Of a DNA stretch of 16,989 nucleotides, positions 1 through 6,294 are shown piece by piece. This stretch comes from Collinsella aerofaciens. GTDB lineage: Bacteria; Actinomycetota; Coriobacteriia; Coriobacteriales; Coriobacteriaceae. Location: contig NZ_CAAKNY010000061.1 in NCBI RefSeq assembly GCF_901212495.1, positions 1 through 16,989 on the forward strand, given 5' to 3'. Both the position numbers and the translations under genes were made by a program. The number at the start of each line of letters is the position of its first letter. The first letter of the stretch is position 1. The notes beneath the pieces were generated by a model. The model was not told the origin of the DNA. It searched no databases and worked only from the letters and a program-made list of their open reading frames with translations.

Positions 1-12
1 CCTTCTGGTCAT
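1..12 (-). CDS. Possible start of a gene running off the left edge (dnaX by context)
   Basis: An ATG (bases 12-10, minus strand) is preceded by AAAAGG six bases upstream, a plausible ribosome binding site, and opens a frame reading Met-Thr-Arg-Arg before the window ends. Four codons cannot identify a protein. The only argument for dnaX is position: in Bacillus subtilis and relatives the order is tRNA-Ser, tadA, SRP RNA, dnaX, and the first three are present here. The next gene on this strand would therefore be expected to encode the DNA polymerase III tau/gamma subunit. This is inference and weak. Confidence 0.2.
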
Positions 13-68
13 GCCTTGCCTTTTGAATGAAAAATTGCCGCTTTGGATGGCGCGCAGCGTCGATCATT

Positions 69-103
69 GCGCGGTTTGGTAAAACCGCGCAAAAAGAAAG
101 CCC
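69..103 (-). terminator. Probable terminator region of the SRP RNA gene
   Basis: On the minus strand the closing helix of the SRP RNA is followed at once by a pyrimidine run (bases 100-91, CTTTCTTTTT), which with that helix makes a factor-independent terminator. Just beyond it lies a perfect 9-bp hairpin (69-77 with 82-90, GCGCGGTTT / AAACCGCGC, loop GGTA). The hairpin follows the T-run instead of preceding it, so it is either a backup stop or an unrelated structure. Confidence 0.5.
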
Positions 104-208
104 GTGCGCTCGATGGATTCGGATGCCCGACAGAGGCTCCTTATGGCTGCTTCCTTCCGGACCTGACCAGATTCGGAACATGTCGTCATCCGAACCCATC
201 GAACGCGC
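104..208 (-). ncRNA. ffs: Signal recognition particle RNA (4.5S-like, small bacterial type)
   Basis: This is the RNA scaffold of the signal recognition particle. It binds Ffh and docks translating ribosomes of membrane and secreted proteins at the FtsY receptor. The diagnostic apical motif is read on the minus strand at bases 168-149 (GGTCAGGTCCGGAAGGAAGC) and includes the GGAAG tetraloop region and the asymmetric internal loop with its AGCAGCC partner. The 5' and 3' ends pair into a long closing helix: 187-201 with 111-125 (one G-U wobble), extended to 208/104 with one mismatch. The length of about 105 nt fits the small SRP RNA lacking an Alu domain. A matching promoter lies upstream at 223-251. 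The ends are set by helix pairing and could be off by several bases. Confidence 0.93.
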
Positions 209-222
209 TAGGCGTTCGATAT

Positions 223-251
223 ATATTACCCGCTCCCGCCCTCCACGGCAA
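223..251 (-). promoter_or_regulatory. Promoter of the SRP RNA gene
   Basis: On the minus strand a -35 box TTGCCG (251-246) and a -10 box TAATAT (228-223) are separated by exactly 17 bases. The predicted start, about seven bases downstream, falls at the 5' end of the SRP RNA. The match to the vegetative sigma consensus is 4/6 and 5/6. Confidence 0.7.
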
Positions 252-334
252 GGCAGCTAATTTAGGACGGGGCTTTTTGACTACTTGGGCAATCAGATCG
301 ACAAGCAGTCAAATAAGCCCCATCCAAATTAGAC
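250..334. repeat. Pair of inverted copies of a dispersed REP-like motif
   Basis: A GC-rich core (GGACGGGGCTTTTTGACTAC, 265-284) preceded by GCAGCTAATTTA is followed by a diverged copy in opposite orientation (305-332, ending AGCCCCATCCAAATT). The two can fold into an imperfect stem of about 29 bp. A close relative of the same motif recurs at 12843-12878, and a shorter one at 16966-16989. All copies are intergenic. This looks like a palindromic extragenic repeat of the kind mobilised by RAYT transposases, but no transposase is present in the window. Confidence 0.6.
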
Positions 335-349
335 TGGTCTGACGCCGTG

Positions 350-507
350 CCACGAAAAGGGCCTATCTACTACGTTTAGGCCGCAGGGGTCAACCATAGC
401 CGGCTTTTTCGAAAACCGGCAAGCTTTCTACCTGCGGTTTTAATTTCGCAAAATTCGGGATGATCGAGGGTACTCGGTTAAACGTAGTAGATGGCCGCAT
501 TTCGTGG
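350..507. repeat. Large nested palindromic element (about 158 bp)
   Basis: The outer arms at 350-377 and 480-507 are inverted copies matching at 24 of 28 positions, including CTACTACGTTT / AAACGTAGTAG. Inside them, CCGCAGG (381-387) pairs with CCTGCGG (431-437). That pair encloses a further hairpin at 399-420 (GCCGG...CCGGC around TTTTCGAAAA). The whole unit could form one branched stem-loop in DNA or RNA. It contains no credible reading frame. It is probably a miniature inverted-repeat element; genome-wide copy number would settle this. Confidence 0.65.
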
Positions 508-550
508 CGGACGGTCCGACCCAAGGCACAAGGCGGCCAGCCTCGGATAG

Positions 551-641
551 CCATTCTCGAAGTTGCGGTGGAATAGTTCCTGTTTTTGCTGTCTGAGCCG
601 CCAAACAGGAACTATTCCACCGCAACTTATCGAGGAGATGG
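551..641. repeat. Perfect 26-bp inverted repeat (long hairpin) 3' of the tadA-glycerate kinase gene
   Basis: Bases 560-585 (starting AAGTTGCGGTGGAATAG) are exactly repeated in inverse orientation at 603-628, with a 17-base loop. The stem extends imperfectly outward (CTCG 556-559 with CGAG 631-634). It starts a few bases beyond the stop codon at 645, so on the minus strand it lies in the 3' untranslated region. No run of T follows the stem there, so it is not a classical terminator, though it could protect the 3' end or stop read-through. The stretch 508-555 between this and the preceding element shows nothing recognisable. Confidence 0.7.
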
Positions 642-644
642 ATT

Positions 645-2420
645 TTAGATGCGGCCGAGGTCGTAGGCTTGGGCGGTGGCTTCACCGGCGCAGATGAGGT
701 TGGTTGTGGCTTCCTGGGGATCGAGCGCCAGCTCAAGGCCCATGGGCTTGCGGCAGACCGGCAGCACCAAGTCGATGCCCCGCCCATACACCGCATCCAG
801 GTTGTCAGCGCGACCGCCCACGACGGCAACAACCGGCTTGCCATAGCGCTTGGCACGGCGGGCCACGCCCACCGGCGCCTTGCCGGCAGCGGATTGCTCG
901 TCCATATTGCCCTCGCCCGTTATGACCAGGTCGACATCACGCACGTGCTCGTCAAACCCAATCAGATCAAGCACCGTCTCCACGCCCGAGCGTAGCTCCG
1001 CACCAAGCGCTAGCAGCGCGGCGCCCAGACCGCCAGCGGCACCGGCGCCGGGCACGCCGAGCACCGAGCCAAACGTCCGCGCGCCCTCGGGCACGCGCAG
1101 TAACTCCTGAGCCCGTGCCTCGGCAATCGCCGTATCGAGCAGGCGGCCGTAACCGACCATCCAGACATCGTACCTGCCCAGCGCTTCGACATCGCCTGTC
1201 GGCAGGCCCTTTTGCCCGCCAAACACCGCCAGTGCCCCGCGACGCCCCACGAGCGGATTCTCGACATCGGAAAGCACCACAACACGCGCACCATTCAGTG
1301 CCCGAAGCGCTGGCGCCAAATCAACGCTCGCCACCTGCTCAAGGCCCGCAAGACCGGGAGCGATATTGCAGCCACACTCATCGACCAGGCGGGCGCCCAG
1401 CGCCTGCAGCATACCGGCGCCACCGTCGTTGGTGGCACTGCCGCCCAGACCAATATAGAGTGTCTTTGCGCCCGTGCGAACCGCGCGAAGCATGAGCTCG
1501 CCCACGCCATAGGTTGTGGCCGCCAACGCCGCCGACTCCGTGCAAGGCGAGTACCCGATGCCCGCGGCTTCGGCCATCTCAATGACAGCCGACTCATGCT
1601 CGCCGTCCACCAGCATCCGGGCAGCCACGCGCTTGCCCAAGGGACCTGCCACCTCGCAGGTTACAATCTCACCGCCGCACGCGGCAACGGCATCGAGCGT
1701 TCCCTCGCCGCCATCCGCCAGCGGCAGCGCGCTTACCTGGGCATCGGGCCACACGCGGCGCACGCCCCCGGCAACTGCCGACTCTGCCTGCGAGCTCGAC
1801 ACGCTGCCTTTAAAGGAGTCGATCGCCAGCAGCACACGGCGGGGCCGCCGCTGCACGGAACCAAAGTCGACCGTCTCGTCGGCAAGATCCCCAACACCCG
1901 CGAGCGCCTCGGCATGAGCGGCGTGCGCCTCAAGGTTCAGACCGCAGCCGATGCCGTCGACACCGCGCAAACCGGCAAAATAACCACTCAGCACCGCGCG
2001 GCACTCGTCTGCCAGCACGCCGGCGGTCACATTAAACCGATGATTCAGGCGCGAGTCGGCATTCAAATCGTATAGGGATCCCAACGCGCCCGCCTTGGCG
2101 TCGCTCGCGCCGTACACGCAGCGCCCCACGCGCGCGTTAACCATAAGCCCCGCGCACATGCAGCAGGGCTCGAGCGTCACATAGACCGCGCAATCGGAAA
2201 GGCGCCAGCGGCCAAGCGCCTGGGCAGCGGCGCACACGGCCGCAAACTCGGCATGCGCCGAAGGGTCCTGGTCAAGCTCGCGGCGATTATGCGCCCGCGC
2301 GACGATCTCTCCCGCACGCACCACTACGGCACCGATCGGCACCTCGCCCACCACCGCGGCGGCACGCGCCTCCGCCAGCGCCTCGCGCATGAACTTCTCG
2401 TCGATTCCGGTGCTCGTCAT
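645..2420 (-). CDS. Fusion protein: tRNA adenosine deaminase (TadA) + class I glycerate kinase
   Basis: The 591-aa product joins two enzymes in one frame. Residues 1-152 form a TadA-type deaminase converting A34 to inosine in tRNA-Arg(ACG). The zinc site is visible as HAE (H56, catalytic E58) and PCCMC (C86, C89), and the domain has normal TadA length. A linker rich in Ala, Gly and acidic residues (about 153-193) follows. Residues 194-591 are a glycerate kinase of the GarK/GlxK class, phosphorylating D-glycerate with ATP; typical stretches are AIDSFKGS (199-206), LADGGEGT (234-241), GLGGSATNDGG (324-334), DVENPL (385-390) and TGEGNMDEQSAAGKAP (501-516). The ATG at 2420 is preceded by GGGGAGG seven bases upstream. 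Each domain looks complete, so both activities are expected. No good internal ribosome site precedes the kinase domain. The identities of both halves are firm; the functional reason for joining them is unknown. Confidence 0.93.
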   Translation of the reverse strand: MTSTGIDEKFMREALAEARAAAVVGEVPIGAVVVRAGEIVARAHNRRELDQDPSAHAEFAAVCAAAQALGRWRLSDCAVYVTLEPCCMCAGLMVNARVGRCVYGASDAKAGALGSLYDLNADSRLNHRFNVTAGVLADECRAVLSGYFAGLRGVDGIGCGLNLEAHAAHAEALAGVGDLADETVDFGSVQRRPRRVLLAIDSFKGSVSSSQAESAVAGGVRRVWPDAQVSALPLADGGEGTLDAVAACGGEIVTCEVAGPLGKRVAARMLVDGEHESAVIEMAEAAGIGYSPCTESAALAATTYGVGELMLRAVRTGAKTLYIGLGGSATNDGGAGMLQALGARLVDECGCNIAPGLAGLEQVASVDLAPALRALNGARVVVLSDVENPLVGRRGALAVFGGQKGLPTGDVEALGRYDVWMVGYGRLLDTAIAEARAQELLRVPEGARTFGSVLGVPGAGAAGGLGAALLALGAELRSGVETVLDLIGFDEHVRDVDLVITGEGNMDEQSAAGKAPVGVARRAKRYGKPVVAVVGGRADNLDAVYGRGIDLVLPVCRKPMGLELALDPQEATTNLICAGEATAQAYDLGRI

Positions 2421-2433
2421 CGTTCGCCTCCCC

Positions 2434-2461
2434 TGTTACAAATCCAAAACGATGCTATCAT
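2434..2461 (+). promoter_or_regulatory. Candidate promoter of tRNA-Ser
   Basis: A -10 hexamer TATCAT (2456-2461) lies ten bases before the tRNA, with a weak -35 TGTTAC (2434-2439) 16 bases upstream. It overlaps the ribosome binding region of the divergent tadA fusion gene. The -35 match is poor. Confidence 0.35.
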
Positions 2462-2471
2462 TACGACTCAC

Positions 2472-2561
2472 GGAGAGATGGCAGAGCGGTTGAATGCGGC
2501 GGTCTTGAAAACCGTTGAGCGCGAGAGCGTTCCGGGGGTTCGAATCCCCCTCTCTCCGCCA
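2472..2561 (+). tRNA. tRNA-Ser(UGA), CCA encoded
   Basis: A cloverleaf is readable: acceptor stem GGAGAGA (2472-2478) with TCTCTCC (2551-2557), discriminator G2558 and a genomically encoded CCA (2559-2561). The anticodon stem GCGGT / ACCGT encloses the loop CTTGAAA with anticodon TGA at 2506-2508. There is a long variable arm, as in all serine tRNAs, and the T arm is GGGGGTTCGAATCCCCC. It reads UCA, and other UCN codons by wobble. The length is 87 nt before CCA. A serine tRNA next to tadA and the SRP RNA gene matches a known Gram-positive gene order. Confidence 0.97.
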
Positions 2562-2564
2562 CTC

Positions 2565-3140
2565 TTAGTGATTCACCGGCGTCATAGTCCGCTCGAACAG
2601 CGCGTCGACCACGTCGGCGATTTCGGATCGGCGCTCTAATACGTGGCCCGATTCCCACCACATGGTAAAGAGCCGAATAATGCCGCCGGCGACAAACTCA
2701 GACGTCGTCTCGAGCGATACGGGCGCGAGTGCGTCCTCGTCAAGCGCACTCATCACGCGCCCGCGTATGGAGCGCGCGATGCGGTCGCAAATCATGCTGG
2801 TCAGCATACCCGACATACTGCTCGCCAAAATGTTATCCATGAGCTGCTCATGCGCCAGAATCAGATCCATGGCATCGGCGAACACTTCGTGGCGAAGCGC
2901 TCGCACGTCCTCGGCGCCCTCCGCATCGGCCCGCTTTTGCGGCAGGCCCGACATAAGTTCATCGATATAGAAGGCAAAGTAATCGTTTTTGTCGCGGAAG
3001 TGCTTGTAGAACGTCGTCCGACGAATCATAGCGCGGTCGCACAGCATGGCAACCGTCACGTCCTCAAACCGATGCTCTTCGAGCAGCTCGGTAAAGGCCT
3101 CGAACAGGGCCCGATAGGTTTTCTTGATGCGAAGGTCCAT
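2565..3140 (-). CDS. TetR/AcrR-family transcriptional regulator
   Basis: The 191-aa protein has a standard TetR layout. An N-terminal helix-turn-helix at about residues 6-53 (FEDVTVAMLCDRAMIRRTTFYKHFRDKND) is followed by an all-helical ligand and dimer domain containing two Trp (161-162). The ligand is not predictable. The start is placed at base 3140 because GAGGAGG lies nine bases upstream; an ATG two codons earlier (3146) sits only three bases from the same site, and starts further upstream precede it. The gene converges on tRNA-Ser: its stop at 2565 is three bases from the tRNA CCA end, with no terminator between them. No efflux pump or enzyme gene directly adjoins it, so its target is open. 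LemA, divergently transcribed 212 bp away, is the nearest candidate. Confidence 0.88.
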   Translation of the reverse strand: MDLRIKKTYRALFEAFTELLEEHRFEDVTVAMLCDRAMIRRTTFYKHFRDKNDYFAFYIDELMSGLPQKRADAEGAEDVRALRHEVFADAMDLILAHEQLMDNILASSMSGMLTSMICDRIARSIRGRVMSALDEDALAPVSLETTSEFVAGGIIRLFTMWWESGHVLERRSEIADVVDALFERTMTPVNH

Positions 3141-3262
3141 ACGCATCGCCCTCCTCAAGGAAAAGACAGCGCTCACTAATCTGTCGCATATCTTACACCT
3201 GTATCGACCGCCCCCTGGCGAATGGCCTCACCTTGGTGGAAACATAACGCTTACCGGAAAGT

Positions 3263-3291
3263 TCGGTATCGCCAAAGGTTGCGGGTATACT
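3263..3291 (+). promoter_or_regulatory. Promoter of lemA
   Basis: The -10 box TATACT (3286-3291) matches consensus at 5/6. It lies 17 bases after TTCGGT (3263-3268), a weak -35. The distance to the lemA start is about 60 bases. The tetR-lemA interval has no other clear signal. Confidence 0.5.
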
Positions 3292-3352
3292 AGTAGCGTT
3301 ACACCAACGGCAGCCGGCGGAAGACGCCGCGGCCATTCGAAACGGAGACACC

Positions 3353-3904
3353 ATGATTCCCGTCATCATCGGTATCGTTGTTGTCGTTGTGATTGTCTGC
3401 GCCATCGCCGGCATCTACAACAACATGGTCACCAAGCGCAATCGCATTGATAACGCCTGGCAGAACATCGACACGCAGCTGCAGCGCCGCAACGACCTGA
3501 TCCCTAACCTGGTCGAGACCGTCAAGGGCTACGCCAAACACGAGCAGGACACGCTTGCCGCCGTTGTCAACGCGCGCAACGCCGCCGTGAGCGCCACCAC
3601 GCCCGAAGCCAAGATGGAAGCCGACAACGTGCTGACCGGCGCCCTGCGCCAGCTCTTCGCCGTGGCCGAGGCTTACCCCGATCTTAAGGCGAACACCAAC
3701 TTTACGCAGCTCCAAGCCACGCTCGAAGACACCGAGAACAAGGTGAGCTACGCGCGCCAGAGCTACAACGACTGCGTGCTCAGCTACAACAACGCCATCC
3801 AGACCTTCCCGGCCGTCATCTTTGCCGGCATCTTTCAGTTTAAGGAGCGCCAGGGCTTCGAGGCCGCCGAAGCAGCCCGCCAGGCACCGACCGTCAAGTT
3901 CTAA
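3353..3904 (+). CDS. lemA: LemA family protein
   Basis: The 183-aa protein has one N-terminal membrane helix (about residues 3-22, IIGIVVVVVIVCAIAGIY) followed by the helical LemA domain. The family signature is clear: NRIDNAWQNIDTQLQRRNDL (30-49), IPNLVETVKGYAKHE (50-64), and YNDCVLSYNNAIQTFPAVIFAG near 140-160. The usual topology is a short outside N-terminus with a coiled helical bundle on one membrane face. The molecular role of LemA proteins is not established; they often sit beside HtpX peptidase or TPM-domain genes, but here the gene stands alone between its own promoter (3263-3291) and terminator (3941-3984). The ATG at 3353 has GGAGA upstream. Identification is firm, function is not. 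Confidence 0.95.
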   Translation: MIPVIIGIVVVVVIVCAIAGIYNNMVTKRNRIDNAWQNIDTQLQRRNDLIPNLVETVKGYAKHEQDTLAAVVNARNAAVSATTPEAKMEADNVLTGALRQLFAVAEAYPDLKANTNFTQLQATLEDTENKVSYARQSYNDCVLSYNNAIQTFPAVIFAGIFQFKERQGFEAAEAARQAPTVKF

Positions 3905-3940
3905 CAGATCCGCAGCGTATCCTTGATCGGGTATATGCAT

Positions 3941-3984
3941 AAACCGCCCCGTCGAATGCAATCTTCGACGGGGCGGTTTCCTTT
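3941..3984 (+). terminator. Terminator of lemA
   Basis: A perfect 16-bp stem (3941-3956, AAACCGCCCCGTCGAA, with 3964-3979) has a 7-base loop and is followed by CCTTTG. It lies 36 bases after the lemA stop codon. The A-run at its left edge lets it work weakly on the other strand too. Confidence 0.85.
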
Positions 3985-4021
3985 GTCGCGAAGGTCCCCC
4001 TCAAGGCGCACTCCGCAGGAC

Positions 4022-4064
4022 GAAAGAACCTCCGCCGCACGAAGTGCGCAGCGGAGGTTCTTTC
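4022..4064 (-). terminator. Hairpin between convergent lemA and ilvE, probable ilvE terminator
   Basis: A 14-bp perfect stem (GAAAGAACCTCCGC 4022-4035 with 4051-4064) is extended by CGCAC/GTGCG around a GAA loop. It is symmetrical, ending in TTCTTTC on either strand. It lies 57 bases beyond the ilvE stop on the minus strand and 160 bases beyond lemA on the plus strand. Confidence 0.75.
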
Positions 4065-4121
4065 ATGTCCGAGGACGCGCCGGAAAGGCAGGTTGCCCTC
4101 GGGCCGGACATGCAAGGCAGC

Positions 4122-5174
4122 TTACGCGACGGTGTAAACCCAGTCGTGCTTATCCTCGATAGCACCAGACTGGATACCAGTCAGGGTCTCGCGGAGCTTC
4201 TTCATCACAGGGCCGATCTCGGTGTAGCCAGCCGGGAAGGTCACGGTCTCATCGGCGCCGTAAACCTTGTTGTCAATCTCGCCCACCGGGGAGATGACGG
4301 CAGCGGTGCCGCACAGGCCGCACTCGACAAAGGTACCGGCCTTGACCTCAGCCCACTCGACGGGACGCTGGTCAACGGTCATGCCCAGGTCCTGAGCAAC
4401 CTGAACGAGCGAACGACGGGTGATGGAGGGCAGGATGGAGTCGGTGTGCGACTGGGGAACGACGAGGGTGCCGTCCTCCTTCACGAACAGGACGTTGGCG
4501 CCACCGGTCTCCTCGACATAGGTGCGGGACTCGGAGTCGAGATACAGGTTCTCGGCATAGCCCTCGCGGTGAGCCTCCATCGTGGGCTTCAGGGACATGG
4601 CGTAGTTGAGGCCAGCCTTGATGTTGCCAGTGCCGTGCGGTGCGGCGCGGTCGTACTCGGAAACGCGCAGCTTGACAGGCTTGAGGCCACCCTTAAAGTA
4701 CGGACCGACCGGGGTCACGAGAATGCGGAACGTGTACTCAGGAGCGGGAGCCACGCCAATCACGTCACCGGAGCCGATCATAAACGGACGCACATACAGG
4801 GTTGCGCCAGAACCGAAGGGTGGAACCCATGCGGCGTTGGCAGAGACGACCTGCTTGACGGCCTCGACAAACTTGTCCTTGGGAAACGGGGGCATCTCCA
4901 GACGCTGGGCGGAGTTGTACATGCGCTCGGCGTTCATATCGGGACGGAAGCAGACGATGCTGCCATCCTCGGCGGTGTAGGCTTTCAGGCCCTCAAAGAC
5001 CTCCTGGCAGTAGTGGAAGATGCCGCCGCACTCGGAAACGTGCATGGTGTGGTCGGCGGTCAGGCCGCCCTCGTCCCACTCGCCGTCCTTCCAATGGGCC
5101 TCGTAGCTGTAATCGGTCTTCATGTAGCTAAAGCCGAGGCTACCCCAATCGATATCCTTCTTCTCGACAGTCAT
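4122..5174 (-). CDS. ilvE: Branched-chain amino acid aminotransferase
   Basis: This PLP enzyme transfers amino groups between glutamate and the keto acids of leucine, isoleucine and valine, the last biosynthetic and first catabolic step. The 350-aa product fits the larger (about 350 aa) bacterial/eukaryotic subgroup of fold-type IV transaminases. Landmarks are QEVFEGLKAY (57-66), RPFMIGSGD (129-137), GTGNIKAGLNYA (181-192) with the PLP lysine at K186, TYVEETGGANV (218-228), and ECGLCGTAAV (284-293). The start at 5174 has AGGAG eight bases upstream; the frame stays open another 36 codons upstream, but that stretch is basic, unlike the family, and lacks a ribosome site. The leader to the candidate promoter (about 5328) is around 150 bases, long enough for attenuation, but I found neither a T-box motif nor a leader peptide rich in Leu, Ile or Val. 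Confidence 0.95.
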   Translation of the reverse strand: MTVEKKDIDWGSLGFSYMKTDYSYEAHWKDGEWDEGGLTADHTMHVSECGGIFHYCQEVFEGLKAYTAEDGSIVCFRPDMNAERMYNSAQRLEMPPFPKDKFVEAVKQVVSANAAWVPPFGSGATLYVRPFMIGSGDVIGVAPAPEYTFRILVTPVGPYFKGGLKPVKLRVSEYDRAAPHGTGNIKAGLNYAMSLKPTMEAHREGYAENLYLDSESRTYVEETGGANVLFVKEDGTLVVPQSHTDSILPSITRRSLVQVAQDLGMTVDQRPVEWAEVKAGTFVECGLCGTAAVISPVGEIDNKVYGADETVTFPAGYTEIGPVMKKLRETLTGIQSGAIEDKHDWVYTVA

Positions 5175-5327
5175 ATGTCGCTCCTTACATACACGGTTGC
5201 ATACTCGCGAACCCGCACGCAAGGACCGAAGCCGGCCGCGTCGCAACGTCGCATACCCGGAGCGTAGGGCCGGGCAGGACACACGGGCAGCATCAAAGCC
5301 GATGGCGCGTCGATTCGCATGCAGGTG

Positions 5328-5356
5328 ATTGTACTCCCCGCACGCCTTAGATAAAA
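5328..5356 (-). promoter_or_regulatory. Candidate ilvE promoter
   Basis: The minus strand carries a -10 box TACAAT (5333-5328, 5/6). The best -35 at 17-base spacing is TTTTAT (5356-5351), which is weak. The flanking 5345-5400 is AT-rich, which favours promoter use. Confidence 0.4.
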
Positions 5357-5401
5357 CGATTTTCTTTAACTAAGTAAAGTATTTTCATTTGCCTTCTACA
5401 C

Positions 5402-5437
5402 AAAAGGCCCGCCATCGAATCCGATGACGGGCCTTGG
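5402..5437 (-). terminator. Terminator of dedA
   Basis: The stem AAGGCCCG / CGGGCCTT is continued by CATCG/CGATG. On the minus strand it ends CCTTTTGTG, 27 bases beyond the DedA stop. It isolates dedA from the ilvE promoter that follows on the same strand. Confidence 0.75.
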
Positions 5438-5463
5438 AATTAACGTCCGAAAACGAGCTCGGA

Positions 5464-6111
5464 CTAGGCGTTCTTTTTACCGAGCTTAGCCTTAACCAGA
5501 CCGACCGCGGTCGGGATGATCGACACGGCGACAATGCCCACGATCAGCAGCTCAAAGTGCTCCTGCACAAACGGAATGCCACCAAAGAAGTAACCAAGCA
5601 GCGTAAAGACCGTCGACCAGGTAATGCCACCCAGCACGTTAAAGATGACAAAGTTGCGCCAGTGCATACCGCCCATGCCGGCGATAAAAGGCACAAAGGT
5701 GCGGATGAACGGGAAGAAGCGACCGAGGAAGATGGCCAGATGGCCCCACTTATCCAGGAAATCCTCGGACTTTTTGATGCGCTCGGGCGTCATGGCCTTT
5801 ACCTTGCCCGAGGCGATGATCTTGCGGCCAAAGAAGTGGCCGATCATAAAGTTGCACTGATCGCCCAGGATAGCTGCGGCCCATGCGGTGGCCAGAAGCG
5901 CCACGATGTTAAAGCCGCCGTTATGGGCAAAGAAGCCCGAGGCAAACAGCAATGAGTCGCCGGGAAGGAACGGGAAGAACACCACGCCCGTCTCGATAAA
6001 GATGATCAGGAACACGCAGCCGTAGGCCATGAGCGGGCCGGCGGCGATCCAGCTGGCGATCGCAGTGCGCGGGTCCTTAAGCAGCTCGGCGATAAAATTG
6101 ATGAAACCCAT
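5464..6111 (-). CDS. DedA family integral membrane protein
   Basis: The 215-aa polytopic protein belongs to the DedA/SNARE-associated (VTT) family. Members are proton-coupled and linked to envelope stress, with some acting as lipid scramblases or undecaprenyl-phosphate translocases. The residues known to matter in E. coli YqjA/YghB are all in place: E40 and D52 (IETGVVFFPFLPGDSLL, 39-55), and R131 and R137 (GRFFPFIRTFVPFIAGM, 130-146). Hydrophobic segments lie near 24-48, 67-90, 126-147, 154-178 and 187-206, with a Lys-rich C-terminal tail. The ATG at 6111 follows GAGAGG at suitable distance; a TTG start 13 codons earlier is open but less convincing. A -10-like TATACT (6163-6158) lies upstream without a good -35. 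The specific substrate is not predictable. Confidence 0.93.
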   Translation of the reverse strand: MGFINFIAELLKDPRTAIASWIAAGPLMAYGCVFLIIFIETGVVFFPFLPGDSLLFASGFFAHNGGFNIVALLATAWAAAILGDQCNFMIGHFFGRKIIASGKVKAMTPERIKKSEDFLDKWGHLAIFLGRFFPFIRTFVPFIAGMGGMHWRNFVIFNVLGGITWSTVFTLLGYFFGGIPFVQEHFELLIVGIVAVSIIPTAVGLVKAKLGKKNA

Positions 6112-6265
6112 GAAGTAAAACCTCTCAGTTGTGGGCGCGGACACGTCCAAGTTGACCAGTATACGGTTGCGGCGCGAGCACGGGCCAAACCCCTCAAAAG
6201 TCTTACTTCATTACCAGCAAGTTTGCATAACTGACATCTGTCGCCTAAAGCAAAGCAAGATTGCC

Positions 6266-6294
6266 CTTCCTAATCCCTAGCGAATCGCTATACT
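6266..6294 (+). promoter_or_regulatory. cysE promoter with overlapping palindrome
   Basis: The -10 box is TATACT (6289-6294); the -35 (CTTCCT, 6266-6271) is poor, which fits a promoter needing or resisting regulation. A perfect odd dyad TAGCGAATCGCTA (6278-6290) overlaps the first two bases of the -10, and its half GAATCGC recurs at 6300-6306. The arrangement suggests a repressor site. Confidence 0.5.

Noticed and set aside
508..555. Possible further inverted repeat between the two large palindromes
   Set aside because: Only short GC-rich matches, expected by chance at this composition.
645..1836. Separate internal start for the glycerate kinase domain
   Set aside because: GTG codons exist near the domain border (for example at residue V196), but no ribosome binding motif precedes them at proper distance, so a single fusion product is the simpler reading.
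1212..2075. Open frame of about 287 codons opposite the fusion gene
   Set aside because: Antisense mirror of the glycerate kinase and TadA codons, without a start signal or recognisable domain.
4044..5267. Long open frame (about 400 codons) on the plus strand opposite ilvE
   Set aside because: It mirrors a certain gene in GC-rich DNA, has no ribosome binding site and a composition unlike a folded protein; ilvE motifs on the other strand are unambiguous.
5175..5327. T-box or leader-peptide attenuator for ilvE
   Set aside because: The leader is long enough, but I see no T-box consensus, no run of Leu/Ile/Val codons and no clear terminator/antiterminator pair.
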